In this document: positions 36,745 to 49,014 of the stretch, one piece after another
How positions within the stretch are numbered: position 1 is the stretch's first letter
How the letters are laid out: every line of letters starts with the position of its first letter
Origin: Aquila chrysaetos chrysaetos
Taxonomy: Eukaryota; Chordata; Aves; Accipitriformes; Accipitridae
Length of the DNA: 64,000 nt
Reading direction: 5' to 3'
NCBI RefSeq assembly: GCF_900496995.4
Contig: NC_044018.1
Span: 29,678,047-29,742,046 of the forward strand
The notes under the pieces: model-generated
What the model saw: the letters and a program-made list of their open reading frames with translations, nothing else
Databases searched by the model: none
Told to the model about the DNA's origin: nothing
Made by a program: the position numbers and the translations under genes

Positions 36745-39700
36745 TTTGATGTTTCATTTTTATGCTGGAGAAATTGTTGGTTTTTGTTCCTCTCACCTCC
36801 TGCTCGGCCCCTCTCTGCCTCTCCAAAAAGGAGGGGGGGTGGAAAAAATAAAAATACTCTGGTTTGAGCGAAGCCCCCTCTGAGCCGAGGTTTGGCTGTG
36901 CTAGAAATATCTGCTATTTTATTTATAATTTAATTGGCATTGGCGCTTCAGCCCGGGAACTCCTCGGGACTCGGTGGAGCAGGGAGCCCAGCAAGACTGA
37001 AACTTGCTGCTTGGTAGGAAACACACTTTTTTTTTCTTTTTTAAAAATTTTTTCCTGTTTTTTTTCTTTTTTCCCCCCTTTTTTCTGATTTTCTTTTTTC
37101 CTTTCTCTTTTCTTATTCTTTTTTCTTTTCCTCCCCCCCCCCTTTTTTTTTTGGAAAGGTTTTGTTTAAAATAAATCAAAAGCACCAACAACCAAGTTGC
37201 ACCTCTCCCCTCTCCAACTTCTCCTGGGGTTGAGCAGGACCAGGCAGCCCCAGCTTTCTGCTGCAGCTCTGCTCCCCAGCAAATCGACCCCCTGGAAGAG
37301 CCGCTCGGAATTGGAGCGGAGCAATAACCCTCACCCTCATTTTATTCCCCGGGTTTTTATTTGTGTGCTGGGTCACCCTAGTTCATGTGACCACATCTGG
37401 GCTCTTCTCTGGTTTGGTGGCCTTGGGGAGGGTTTTCTCCCTTTTGCTTCCTTCAGATCCGTTTTGTTTCAGGCTTAAAATATTTATTTGAATTGGGGGA
37501 GGGTTTGTTGCGGGGGGGGTGTGTCCGAGAGGCAGAGGAGGACTCAGCTGGAGGATGCTTTTAAGTGATATATATACAGGAGCTAAGATTTCTCCTTGAC
37601 TTTTCGTAGACAAAGACGACTTATACTGACCCACCGGATAATTGCTGAACCCTGGGTTAAGTTGAAAAGAAAACATTGGGCTTGTATTGGGGAAAGGGCG
37701 TGTTTTGGGCGGGAGGGGGGGGGGGGGAGTGAAAGTTGCAGGAGAAAGTGTCCAGGGGCTGCAGCGAGCCCATTAGCAGATCTATAGCTGTTATTGTATG
37801 GGATGGAAACATATACAAACTTGAGGCTGATCCCTCTTGTTGGAGAGAGCTTCTGCTTGAGTGGTACTTATTGCTCTCACCCCGTGGAAATCTTCCTCCG
37901 GGATGACAATATTAATAATTAACATTATTCCCACCCACCCCCCCAGCCTCCTCCCCCAGACCCCCTCGGGTTGCAAATCCACTTCTAGGCTTCATAATCC
38001 CAAAACCTTCTTGATGGCTTGGGCCGGGGAGAAGGAGGTGGAAAAAGTTTCTGTGTAGGGACAGAGGATAAAAATTAGGGCGTTTCTTTTTCCCTCATAA
38101 AGTTAATCCAGCCCCAGCTGGGGGGGTTACACCAGGGAATTTTGGGAGGGGGGAGCCCTGACCCGCTGCTCCTGCAGAGGAAACGTGGCCGAGATGGCTC
38201 AGCCTTCACTTGCAGGGATGCAGACCCCCTGGCCTGGCATCAAAATGGGGTGGGAGGGGATAAAATAAGCGAAAACTCCCTCTTTTCGGTGCATTTTTAG
38301 TCCTCCCAAGCGAAGACGAAGCCCAGTTTTTACCAGGTTGCGCTCATCCCTTTTTAAAACCCTTTGCAATTAAAAATCAATCGCGGGGGGTGCTGCCTCC
38401 GGGGACGCGACCCAGCACTTTTTAAGCAAAAAGCAGCCAAAAAACCATACAGAAAATCCTCTTTTTTTTTTTTTTCCCCACCCCGGTGTTCAAATGGCCG
38501 CGTTGCTCTGAGCCAACCCCTCCCTGAGACACCCAGCCCCCGTCCATGCACCTCGGAGGCTGGTGAAAGCTCGGATCAATACCCCGCTGTTATTAAAATC
38601 CTTGGGTATCCCTTCCTCTGGATGCAGGTCAATGAAAAGTGGGGTGAGGAGGGATGGAGAGGTGGACGACAGGCGTGGGGAGTGACACGGGTGGGAGTTG
38701 TGGGGGGGGGATCCTGCTCCGGTGGGGCCAGGCAGCACCACATGGAGGGCAGAACCGCAGCCAGCTGCAGATGTGGAAGCGATGGGATGAAGGGGAGGAT
38801 GATTTAAAGTCCCGGTTTTATCGCCTTTCGGGCCGTGTTTTCAACTCTCTCGGTGTGTAAACACGCTCTTTAAACCCGACGCGACCCAGATGCGCGCAGC
38901 TCCGCGCCCGTGTGCGCACCCCCAGCCCTGACAGCTCGCAGCGGGGCAGGGAATCTGGGCTTTTCCCAGGGGTAATTCTGCTCCCCCGGGGGGGGGGAGA
39001 GGGACCGGGAGGGATGTCCCCTCCGCACCCGCAACCTGGAGCTTGGCGAACCGCTTCGCCGAGCCATCACATGTATTTAAATCTTAATAATAATTGCAAT
39101 AATAATAATAACGCCCCGGGAAGGCGGCGCGGACACCCGGGAGCCCGCGGGACCCTTGTTAGGGTGGGAAACAAGGGATTTAACGCTAGGAAAGGCGCTC
39201 CCCACTCCCTTTAATGTTTATTTATTTTTTTTCACTAGGGTACTTTCAGTTTAATCTTTCGCAGTGCAATAAACTATTATCTTAGTTAATCCCCAAGGCG
39301 AATCCATCAAAACCTTTTAATAAAACGTTTCGTGGCTTCCGCGGGGGCCTCCAGCAACAGGGGCTGAGGAAGGGCGAGCCCTGGGGTTGGGGTGGGTTTT
39401 TTGGGGGGGGTGTCTCCCTAAAATTTTCTGGTAGTAAAATAGGGGGAGAGGGTCCCCCCCCCTCGGCGGTGCCATTAGGATTCCAGAGGCATGGGGAGCT
39501 GCGGGAGCCATCACTCACGGCCCCGGGAGCAAAGGGAGCCGGGCTGGAACAAGAGGAGCCGCGGGGATGATATAGAGAAGCAGGCCGCCAGCATCAATCC
39601 CGACCTGATAAGAAATCGGCTGCTTCCCCGGAAAAAAAAAAAAAAAAAAAAAAAAAGGAAAAAATAATCACAGCCCGCTCGCCTGGGCCATTGAGGTTTG

Positions 39701-41040
39701 GGGGGAAAAATCGCCTTTTCCCAACGCTAAAGGTGCCCCCGGTCCTTTAGCTTTTGCTGGGAAAACTGGGAAAGGTGAGCTGATTTGGGGGGAGAATAAA
39801 AGGGAAAAGAAGGGTAAAGCAGCCCTTCGCCCAGAGGACACGGTGAGGGTCGCTGCAAGGACCAGCCGACGAGGGGTTGTGCAAACCGCAGCTCCCCAAA
39901 ATCTTCTTTTAAGCCCCAGATCTGGCTTGAAACATCGCGTTTGGGGCTTAAGTGAAGAATCAGGCGTTCGTGCAGCACGCTGAAAGCCTCCCATAAAATA
40001 TAGGTTTGTTCATACTCCACTTCTCCCCTTACACATGACCCAGCCGCTCCAGCCCCAGCCTATTTTTTAAAGCTTTCTATTTCACCACAATATCATAGAG
40101 AATTAATTTCGACAAGAGACAGGTACCGAAGAGGAGCAGACACAGATGTAAAGTGTCAGCTTGAGTCTGCAGGTAAATATTTCCCCCTTTTCCAACATGT
40201 AAAAGGGTTTTATTCTGCCTCGGAAAGGAGAGAAAGAAAAATAGCAAGAAAGAGGGATTTTTGTTTGCGCAGGACACGTGTGGGCACCCATAAGCCCACG
40301 CACCCAAGTGGCCTTTCTTCCCCCTCCAAAAAATCCCACCCATGTGCTCCAGAGGGAGAAGAACCCCCCCAAGGGGGAAAGGGAGAGGGGGGATGCTCAG
40401 CACCCCTTCCCAGCAGAGAAACCCCTCAATGCTCCCCCCAAAATCTCTCTCAGCACCCGGGGGTTAGGGTTGTGTGTGTGTGCACACACAGGGGTCCCTC
40501 TTTTTTGCGGGGGGATTTGCTTAGATCCCAGATTTGGGGGATATTTTAGCGAAGTGGACTGTTGTGCTGGATGCTGGATCCCAGCGAAGGGTGCGGAGGA
40601 GAGGAGCGGGGGGGAAGTGGCACCGGGGGGACACACACGAGCTACCTCGTTATTAATTACAGAAACTCATCAAGCTCAGCCTGTAAACCCCCTAATGTGG
40701 GCTCTACCAGAGGGATGGTCCTCCCTCCCCACGAAGGAGAGGAGGGTTTGAGGTTTGCAGAATCTGTGTCCCCCCCAAAACTGTGCCCCGCCCAGAGCTG
40801 TGTCCCCCCCAGAGCTGTGTTCCCCCCCAAGGTCCATACCGAGGACGAATCTGCTGGAGGGTCAAGGCGGGGGGTGTCTGTGTGTGCCTTACAAATAAAC
40901 ACAGAAATGAGTGAAGGGGGAGAAATAGGGGTGGAAAAATCCCCCAGGTGCTGGGTTTTGCCAAGGGGCTGCTTGGGCTTTCGCGGGGGGGGGTGCTTTC
41001 AGCGAGGTGCCTTCGGTTTTGGGGTGGAAAAGTGGGAGAA
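36745..41040. other. Gene-free interval between HOXC4 and HOXC5
   Basis: Pyrimidine-rich simple sequence (37028-37155), G-runs, an A run (39632-39656) and a short tandem of CCCCAGAGCTGTGT units (40785-40830). No gene is supported. Confidence 0.45.
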
Positions 41041-41043
41041 GAG

Positions 41044-41335
41044 AAAAAGAAAGACAAAATGTAGAGAGAGAGAAATATGGAAAGAAAAAAGAGATGGAGA
41101 GAAAGGGAGAGTGAAGGAAAGAAAGGAGAAAAAAGGAAGGAAGGAAAGGAAGGAAAGGAAGGAGGGAAGGAAAGGAAGGAAAGGAAGGAAAGAAAGGAAG
41201 GAAGGAAAGGAAGGAAAGGAAGGAGGGAAGGAAAGGAAGGAAAGGAAGGAAAGAAAGGAAGGAAGGAAAGGAAGGAAAGGAAGGAAGAAGAAAAGAGGAA
41301 GGAAGGAGGAAAGAAGGAGGAAGAAAAGAGGAAGA
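41044..41335 (+). repeat. GGAA/GGAAA polypurine tract
   Basis: About 290 bp of almost pure purine on the plus strand. It contains a higher-order tandem unit of roughly 75-80 bp (GGAGGGAAGGAAAGGAAGG recurs). Mirror symmetry makes it a triplex candidate. The long lysine/glutamate/glycine reading frame across it is a repeat product. Confidence 0.9.
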
Positions 41336-44300
41336 CCCCGGTGCGGTTTGCCGGGCTGGGGGGGGGGGCTGTCGGGTCGGGGGTGTCCCAGCAGACACCT
41401 ACCACTGGGCTTCCCCCCCCCGCACCACCGAGCCCTCCTGCCCCCGGCCATCCCAGCCTGGGAGCCGGGGCCGGAGCTGAGCCACCGCAGCGGCGGGTCT
41501 GGGGGGGGCACGGAGGGAGGGGGGGAGCTGGTGTCTGAAAACAAAATTAAAAAAAAAAAAAATCAAAATCAGTATTGCATACTGCTGACTCCCTCCAAGT
41601 TACATTTATTTATTTTTCCTAAACCTACAGGAAAGAATGTTTCATTATTTTTTTTAAAGCAGGGTGAGCAGCAGCTCCTCTTACCCAAACTCCAGCAAAC
41701 TCTAAAATCCTGCCCTGGACGCGAATAAATACCAGAGGTCAACAGTAGCCGCTCTCCCTTCCCTGGTGATTATTTTACTGCTGAGAGGGAATCAGAGGAA
41801 TCTGCTAAGTGCCAAGAAAACATTTAAATATATCTGTGTGTGTTTACATAAGTGTGCGCGTCTGTGTGCACACATGGGCGCAGCCCGAGCTCCGCAGCCC
41901 CCCCGCACCTATATATATCCATACTGATACATGCACAGAATACCGGTGCCTATGGCTGCGTGTAATATAAATATGCACATAGACACAGCTCAAGCAGGAA
42001 GAAAAGGACGAATAAATTGTATATAAGCGGAAATAAAGGTGGGGTTTATTTCATGTCTGGGTAAACCATGGTGCTTTGACCCTTTTTCCCGTAAGGAGGA
42101 GAAAAGAGTTGGGATAAAGAGATGCAAGGGATGTGTCCAGCGCGAAGGTAACTGGTGTGTTTATTTTCTTTCGTCCCTTCCTTCCTAAAAGCAGGGAAAG
42201 TGGATGGGGAGGATGGATATTCCCAGTCCCTGCTGGGAAAAGGGCTCACGTCTGCCAGGCAAGAGAAAAATCGCAAATAAACACCCCCCCCCCCCCAAAA
42301 AAAAAAAAAGGAGGAGGAAAAAATATAAATCGATAACTCGGGATTCAACTCTTGACCGGGAAAACCCAGATCAAAACATCATTTGATAGAAACGCGCTTT
42401 GAGGAGTGGATAATAAATCAATAAAATCAATCCATCAATAGGATCTGCAGGGACAGGCGGGCTCCGCAGCCTGGCTGCTGGGGAACGGGCAGGGGGAAAA
42501 TGGAAGATGATGTTTGGAAACTCTCTTTCCCACCTCGGGGTTGGGGCGGGGGGGGAAAGCCCCAGACGATGGGATGGAAACATCGGGCTGCACCTATTTC
42601 AGCCGGATTTCCTCCGTCCTCTCATCCACCCTCCAATACCCCCTTTTTTTTCCCAGCACCGAGCTGGATGCGAGGAAATTATATATCCCAGAGTCATTCT
42701 CCGGACTTTATATTTTTCTTTCTCCTGTCCAATTATGCAGAAAATTATTTTGCTTGTTACTAAAAAGGGGGATTTCTTATGAACACTGTATTTTTTTAAT
42801 CCCGTAATTCACACCACAGACGACTGGAAGCTCTCCAGGTCGCATACGCAAACGCGAGCAGCATCTAAACTCAAATTAAATGATATTTAAGCGAAAACCC
42901 AAAATATCCGGAAGAAATGCCTCCAACCCGGCATTTATTTTTAATGACCCCCCCCATCCATCACCGAGAGGAAGAGGTGGGAAATGAGAGGTCGCAGGGG
43001 AAAGAAAGCCGAGTTTCACGTCGGACACAAAAAACTTTCTTCTTCCTCCCCAAATCCGGGAAACCCCCGTGTTTCTGCCCCAGCCAGCCTCGACACGCGT
43101 GGGAGAGCATCCCCTTTTACCCCCGAAAAGCTCTGGTGGCCCCTGGTGAAGCTGGGAGCACCACTCCCCCCAAATTCCCCTTTTCCCTTTGGATGCCTCC
43201 AGGTTTTGAGCGACTTCGTGTTACCCCAGAACCACATTTTTTAAACGAGCATCGCAAGGACTTTCCGTGGGTTGGGGGATGATGGGGGGGGGGATCAGGG
43301 GGTTCCAGGGTCCCCCCAACCCCTGCGTGTTCCCAGGTCCCCTGGGTCCGGGCTTGGAGCTGCCCGATATTTTCTGGCACCGTTTTTTTTTTCAAGCACC
43401 TTTCCCCACTCTTAATGACCGCTAAATAAAGGGAATAACTCTAATTTTCAGCATTTTTTCCTCTTCCAAGCCCGCAGCACCCAGCCAGACCAGGGCAGGA
43501 CCTGCACCATCCCGGAGGGTGGGGAGAAAAACATGCTGAGACCCCAGGGACCCCCCGGGATAGCCCTGACCTGGGGACAGTGGCCTTGTCCCACACCCGT
43601 GGGGACATCTCGCTGCTCGGGGGGGGGGGGGGGGGGGGTGTGTGTAAAGAAAATAGTGATCATTTCTGATGCTATTTTTTATATATCCTCGGAGGTGGCA
43701 TGCTCAGGGCACGCCCACCCCACCGATAGAGCCCTATAGAGCCCTATAGATCCTCATTGCTGCATAGGGCTCAGGTAGGCGGATCTGCCCGGGGGGGGGG
43801 GGGGGGGGGGATTCACCTTCCGAGTGGGATTGGGGGGAAAATTAATCTCAATCGTCACGATGGAGACTTAAACCCGGCCTCCCAAAATATGCCTCTGCAT
43901 TGGTTTGTGCAGTCCCCGGCCCTGGTGCCAAAAGGGGAGTGCAAAAGGGGGGCAGCGAGGGCTGGGGGGGCTCACAAGGCCTCTACAGAAGAGCAGCCCC
44001 CCCCAAATTGCTGAAACCCACCCTCTGACCTCACCAAGAGCCTCTGGGACAGCGAACTGCTCCCCCCAGGAGGGCTCAGGCCCCGCAGGACACCCCCAAA
44101 TGAGGGTCCCTGAGTAAGGGACATGGAGAAGGGGCTTAAAATCCACCCCCCCCCGGGTGCCCTCAAAGCACCACAGGTCCCAGGGCGCTGCCGCAGACCC
44201 TCCTGCTGGGTTGCTCCCTGCTTTTTGGGGGGCGCTTGAGCCCCCCCAGGGCTCTGGAGAGGAAAATTTTGGGGGGTCCCCAGGTGTTTGGTCATGTCCC

Positions 44301-44520
44301 TGCCTCCTACTCCATCCTTTCCCCAAAGGTTGTGCCTGCGGAGTGGGGTGCACCCCAGCTGCCCCCCTCTTCCCTGAGCACCCCTGGGTGGGGGGCCAGT
44401 CCTGTACCCCCCTCTGGGTGGGGAGCAGTGGTCCCTGGAGTGGTAAGGGGGGTCCCCATCCCTGCTGGGAAAGGCTTAGCACCCACAGACCCTCCACAGC
44501 ACCCACAGACCCCCCCCGCC
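41336..44520. other. Gene-free interval
   Basis: Mixed DNA with G-runs of up to about 19 bases (43620-43638, 43791-43810). 42660-42900 is less repetitive and AT-rich and may be regulatory. No gene is supported. Confidence 0.45.
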
Positions 44521-44534
44521 CAGCACCCACGAGG

Positions 44535-44886
44535 GAGGTTACGCACATGGTGTATGGGTGTCTGCGTGTGCGCGAGGCCTTGTGTGTGCGCGTGCACTCG
44601 TGACGGGGTGTGCGCACGCCCTTGTGAGCACGTGTGCATGTGTGCACACACGTATGACCGTGCATTTGCCTGCCTGCGTATATGCCAGCATAGGTGTGCA
44701 TGTGTGTGTGCATTTGCACGCTTGCACGTATGTCCGTGTGTGTTCGCGCCTATGCGCGTGCATTTGCATGCCTGCCCGTGCACACACACGTGTCCATGCG
44801 TTCTCATTTGCCCGTGTGCATGCATGCGTGGGTGTGCTTGTGCGTGGGCATGCGTGGGTGTGCATGGGCATGCGTGGGTGCTCCCG
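44535..44886 (+). repeat. Degenerate TG/CG alternating tract
   Basis: About 350 bp of TGTGCATGCGTGGGTGTGC-like sequence, alternating purine-pyrimidine through most of its length. The cysteine- and histidine-rich frames on both strands come from this repeat. Confidence 0.8.
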
Positions 44887-46080
44887 GGTGGAAACCCCTC
44901 CAGACAACTCGTGTCACGGTGGGAACCTGCGGCCTCTGCTCCCTGAGCTGCGCCCCGCTCCAAAATACAACACATGTGCCCCCCCCCCCAAGGATGCATC
45001 CCCCCGGAATGCGAGACCTGGGGTAACACCAGAATGGGGCCTTGTGGCGGGGGGGGGGGGACGACGACACAAAGCTGAGCATCTGCCCCCCCCCCCCCCG
45101 GAGAACAATAGGGACCTGGCTATTGTCTAGGAGGGGGTGGGGAGGGGGTGCCACCTTGTTTTCCATGGGAGCCCCTCCTCGCGGGGGGCACCCCGAGGTG
45201 GGAGCCAGGGAGGGAGGTCACCACCCCCCCCCACCCTGGTTCCCAGCAGATTGCACCCCTCCTATTGCCCCCCTTGACCCGGGCTGCTTGGGGAAGTTTG
45301 ACCCCAAAGGCCCCCCCGGGCTGGGGGGTGTCCCGGCCCCTCAAGTTTCCCCCCAGCCCCAGCTGCCACACAGACCCGGGACCTGACCCTGCCCCACGCG
45401 TGACACCCCCCCCCACGCGTGACAACCCCCACTTCACCAAACACCCCCCCTGTGAGGCACCGGGAGCTGGGGGGGTCCACCCTCTTCACAGACCCTCTTC
45501 CCCCCCCGCGTGGGCCTCCCCCCACGGGTGCCTCCCCCCGCACACCTGCACCGGCCCTGCCCGCCCCCCCCGCCCGGCCGCTTCCTCCGCGTTCCTTGGA
45601 ATATTTCTATCCCTCCCCCCATTTTTTTTTTTTTAAAATTCTTTCCCTTTCCCATCTCCTCTTTGCAAAGCCCAACTCTCCCCCCAAACGCAAATAAACA
45701 CACACACCCCAAATTCGGAGATGGGGTTGAAACTTAGGGATGCGCACAGCCTACCTTCAGGCTGTACCCGGGGGGGGGGAGCTGATGGGGAAGGGGGGGG
45801 GTTTCCTGCCGAACCAGTAATATATAGACCTTCCTTGGCCTTATCTCCTCTCCAGCAGCCCTGGGGATGCGAAGGAGGGGGGGGGAGCTGAGATTCCTGC
45901 CAGATAAGATCCTCGCCTGCAGCTCGCCCCTTTGCAAAACTCACATTCCAACTCAGCCCCCCCCCCCCCGACCCCCAAAGCATCCCCCACCCCCTTTCCC
46001 ACGCAGGGAGGTGAATTTTTAAAATGTTTCGCAATTCCTCGAGACGTTCAAAAATTTTCAGTCACTAAAATACATTAAAA
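44887..46080. other. G/C-run-rich gene-free interval
   Basis: Dominated by C-runs and G-runs; no gene or RNA is supported. Confidence 0.5.
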
Positions 46081-46129
46081 AAAAAAAAAAAAGAGAGAGA
46101 GAGACTGAAGAAAAAGAAAAAAAACTTAC

Positions 46130-46260
46130 GGGGGTGGCCGGGGAGATGCTGCTCCGGGAGCCCCGCAGCCGCCGCGCTCCGCACTAAGCGCCTTGTCCCA
46201 CTGTCCCAGCATTAAACAGCTCTAGCAGCTGCGATGGTGGACAGTTAAGATTATATATGA
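46130..46260 (-). other. Candidate 5' non-coding exon and promoter between HOXC5 and HOXC4
   Basis: A GC-rich block (46131-46200) ends on the minus strand at a consensus splice donor, GTAAGT (46129-46124). Just upstream is AT-rich, ordinary-complexity sequence with ATATATTTACAT and TATATAATC, which could serve as a TATA region. There is no long reading frame. HOXC4 transcripts with distant non-coding first exons are known in mammals, so an alternative HOXC4 leader, or a mir-10 primary transcript, is plausible. No matching acceptor was fixed. Confidence 0.35.
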
Positions 46261-46380
46261 TGTAAATATATTGTGGGTTTGTCAGCTCCCCCAAACCATA
46301 AAACTTAGTTTAATGACATCACGTGCTCCCTGAGAGCCATTCAGGGCTTTTGCTTAGGGCCATCCACATAAATAACCTTC
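46200..46380. promoter_or_regulatory. Candidate conserved non-coding element
   Basis: Non-repetitive sequence rich in homeodomain cores, with CCATAAAACTTAG, TAATGACATCACGTG (overlapping CRE-like and CACGTG E-box) and CACATAAATAA. It adjoins the candidate non-coding exon on the upstream side and may be its promoter. Confidence 0.35.
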
Positions 46381-49014
46381 AAAAGTTTTAAACTACTAAA
46401 TTCACATAGAAGCCATGAGTATTTCTGCTAATGTTCTCATGTTCTCGGTGAAACTAAAAGAGCTTTGCTTTTTTTTTAAAAAACCAAAAAACCAAAAAAC
46501 CAAACAACAAAACCCAAACAAAAAAAGTCCTGGATTTATATAAAAAAAAAAAAGGAACTTTGGTTTGTTTGTTGTTTTTGGGCCATTTTAAGTTCTCACG
46601 GGGTTGACACGGATGACGGGGCAAGGTAAGTCCTTTTCTATTTCCTTCTTGAGTCTTTGGGAAGGGATTGAGCAGCCGAGAGGGGAAATAAAAAGGCAAA
46701 AGTCTTCCAGACAGCACCAGCAACAACATCCACCAAACATCCACCAGTCCCCAGAAAAATGCCCCTTAAAGAAGAGAAGGGATGAGGGGTGCAGAGAGCC
46801 CCCCCCGACCCCCCTCTGCCCCCCTCCCCGGGGCAGGAGAAGCCAATAATTAATCATAAGTAGCCGCAATCCGCTCCGCAGGGTGGAAATGCGAAAGTTT
46901 GAAATTTAAAGTGGTTTTTGGGGGTGGTGGTTTGGGTTTGGGTTCCCCCCCCCGCTCTCGCAGATAAAACACGCGTGGTCTGGGAGCTGGTTAACCCTTG
47001 CCTTGACAAACCCAAGCTGCCTTGACAGCTTCCCGCTTAAAAAGGATAGGAAAAAGGTGTTAGAGTGCGAAATGTAATCAGAATAAAAAATAATAACCCA
47101 GAGACGCTGCAATAATACCGGTGAGAGTGAGGGGAAGACATTGCTTAAGAGAAAATTGAACGGAATAACGAGCAATTACCAGCACACGCCAAGAGGGTTT
47201 TGTGCCTGAACAACCAGTCAATAGATTTACACAGCATGGGGAAAAAATAAAAAACCGGGAAAAAAAAGAAAAAAAAAAAGAAAAAAAGAAAAGAGATTAT
47301 TGGAATCGCTACCGAGCCCTCCCCAGCCTCCCTGAAATCACCCCAGGCCCCAAGAGTAGGGGGGTTTATATAGGCAGCAAATAAATGTGCGAGGCGAGCC
47401 TTGCTTGGCTTTGCAGTATTTCACTCCAAACCGACGGGAAAATGACAGTCGAGACGGAAAAAAAAAAAAAAAAAAAAAAAAAGGATTTTTATCCACTGAC
47501 TGTTAAACGACAGTAAAATTAAATATCTTTGCAGCTCGCAACTCGCCAGATAACCAGAACCCAACATCCACGAATAACAACCATCAAATACAATAATAAA
47601 GAATTAAAATAAAAGCCCTCGGAGATGGGGGGGTGCCCCCACTTGAGCACGCTATGCTAATTGTACCCCTAAAGGCAGCCGGAGCCGCTGCTGGAAAAAA
47701 AAAAAAAAACTTTTGTTTTGCAGGTTCAGGAAATTGTTCCGTTGTTTCCCATGTGTAAAAGGAAATCCTATAAAGTTTTATGGAGCTTTTTGGCTTCTCC
47801 CAGCATTTGTTTTTCGCCTGTAAATAGCTGGCGAGGCACCGGAGGAGTCACCCCCCCTCCTTTGCCCCCCCCGTGCGTGTCTGGGTGCACAGCCCAGCCA
47901 TCTGCCTGGGGAAATATAGGTTGAGCTCTATGCAAATCCACCGGCACACGTATAGACGAGTGGGTTTGGGGGGGGGGCTGCACCCACCCTACGCCTCCGT
48001 GGGTGGAAGGCACGTGGGGAGGCACGTATAGACCCGCCACGAAGTGGGGTTTGGGGATTTTTTTTTTATTTCTTTTTTTTTCTCAGCCCCGCGCCTACGC
48101 CATATGGCTATAGGTATGGAGAAGTCCATATGGACCCAAGTGTTAGCCCCCGGGATGGATGGACACCCTATAGAAGGAGCGTTTCCACCCCGGGGGCAGA
48201 GCCCATGTGTTCCGCATTAGGCCCCTCCACCTTAGCAGAGACAGAAAATAATATCTATATTTAAAAAAAAAGCAATTTTTATATACATATTTTAAAAAGC
48301 CAGCCCCCCCTTTCACCCCGCAGCCTCCCTAGGGGCTGCTCGCCTCCGGGAGGGGGGGTGTCAGCAGGGCCTGGAGCCCCCCACCTCATCAGACAGCCCC
48401 CCCCCCTCCCCATCCCCATCCCAGTCACCTCCAGTCAGGCACTGGGACCTCCTTCCCACATCCAGGTGCTGCCCAACCTGCAGCAGGAGGCAGCGGCTGC
48501 GAGATTTTGGGGCAAAATCATTTTATCCCGAGTATACATTGGGGAGAGAAGACGGGGGGGGGGAGAGAGAAACAGAGAGAGAAGGTAATTTTAATCCGAT
48601 ATTCCTATTAAAATGCCATCTGCCAGGCGAGGACACCAGCCTGGAATGAAAAGCCTGAGAGAAATTAAAGGAAGATTAAAAAAGTCCGAGCTGGGACAGG
48701 GAGCAGCTCACCTTCCTCAGGGCCCAGCCAGCACTTAATCAACAAATTAAAAAAAAAACCCAACCTTTCGCCCCCCTTCCCCATGCTCTGGGAAATAGGA
48801 AAAGCAGCACGTACCTTTTCCAGGGTGGGGGGAGAAGGATGCTCTAAGCTAAAGCATCCCTTCATCCCTCCTGAAATCTGGGGTTTTTTTTCAAATAAAT
48901 AATAATAATAATAATATATTGAAAAAAAAATCAATACTTTGCCAAAGTAGCAGAGGAGCAGAAAGCTGCTCCAAGGCGGGGAAGGAGCACAGAAATATCT
49001 GCCCGGCGCGCCAA
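46381..49014. other. Gene-free interval downstream of HOXC5
   Basis: Contains A runs (47459-47482, 47694-47709), AT-rich unique stretches and G/C runs. A donor-like AAAAGGTACGT on the minus strand near 48813 has no supportable exon behind it. Confidence 0.4.

Noticed and set aside
40562-41728. 388-codon reading frame with lysine/glutamate/glycine repeats
   Set aside because: It is a product of the GGAA polypurine tract; the opposite strand is equally open.
44236-45130. Cysteine/histidine-rich open frames resembling a metal-binding protein
   Set aside because: The composition comes from a TG/CG alternating repeat and appears on both strands.
48805-48830. Minus-strand splice-donor-like AAAAGGTACGT
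   Set aside because: The sequence upstream is an ATT repeat and poly-T; no credible exon.
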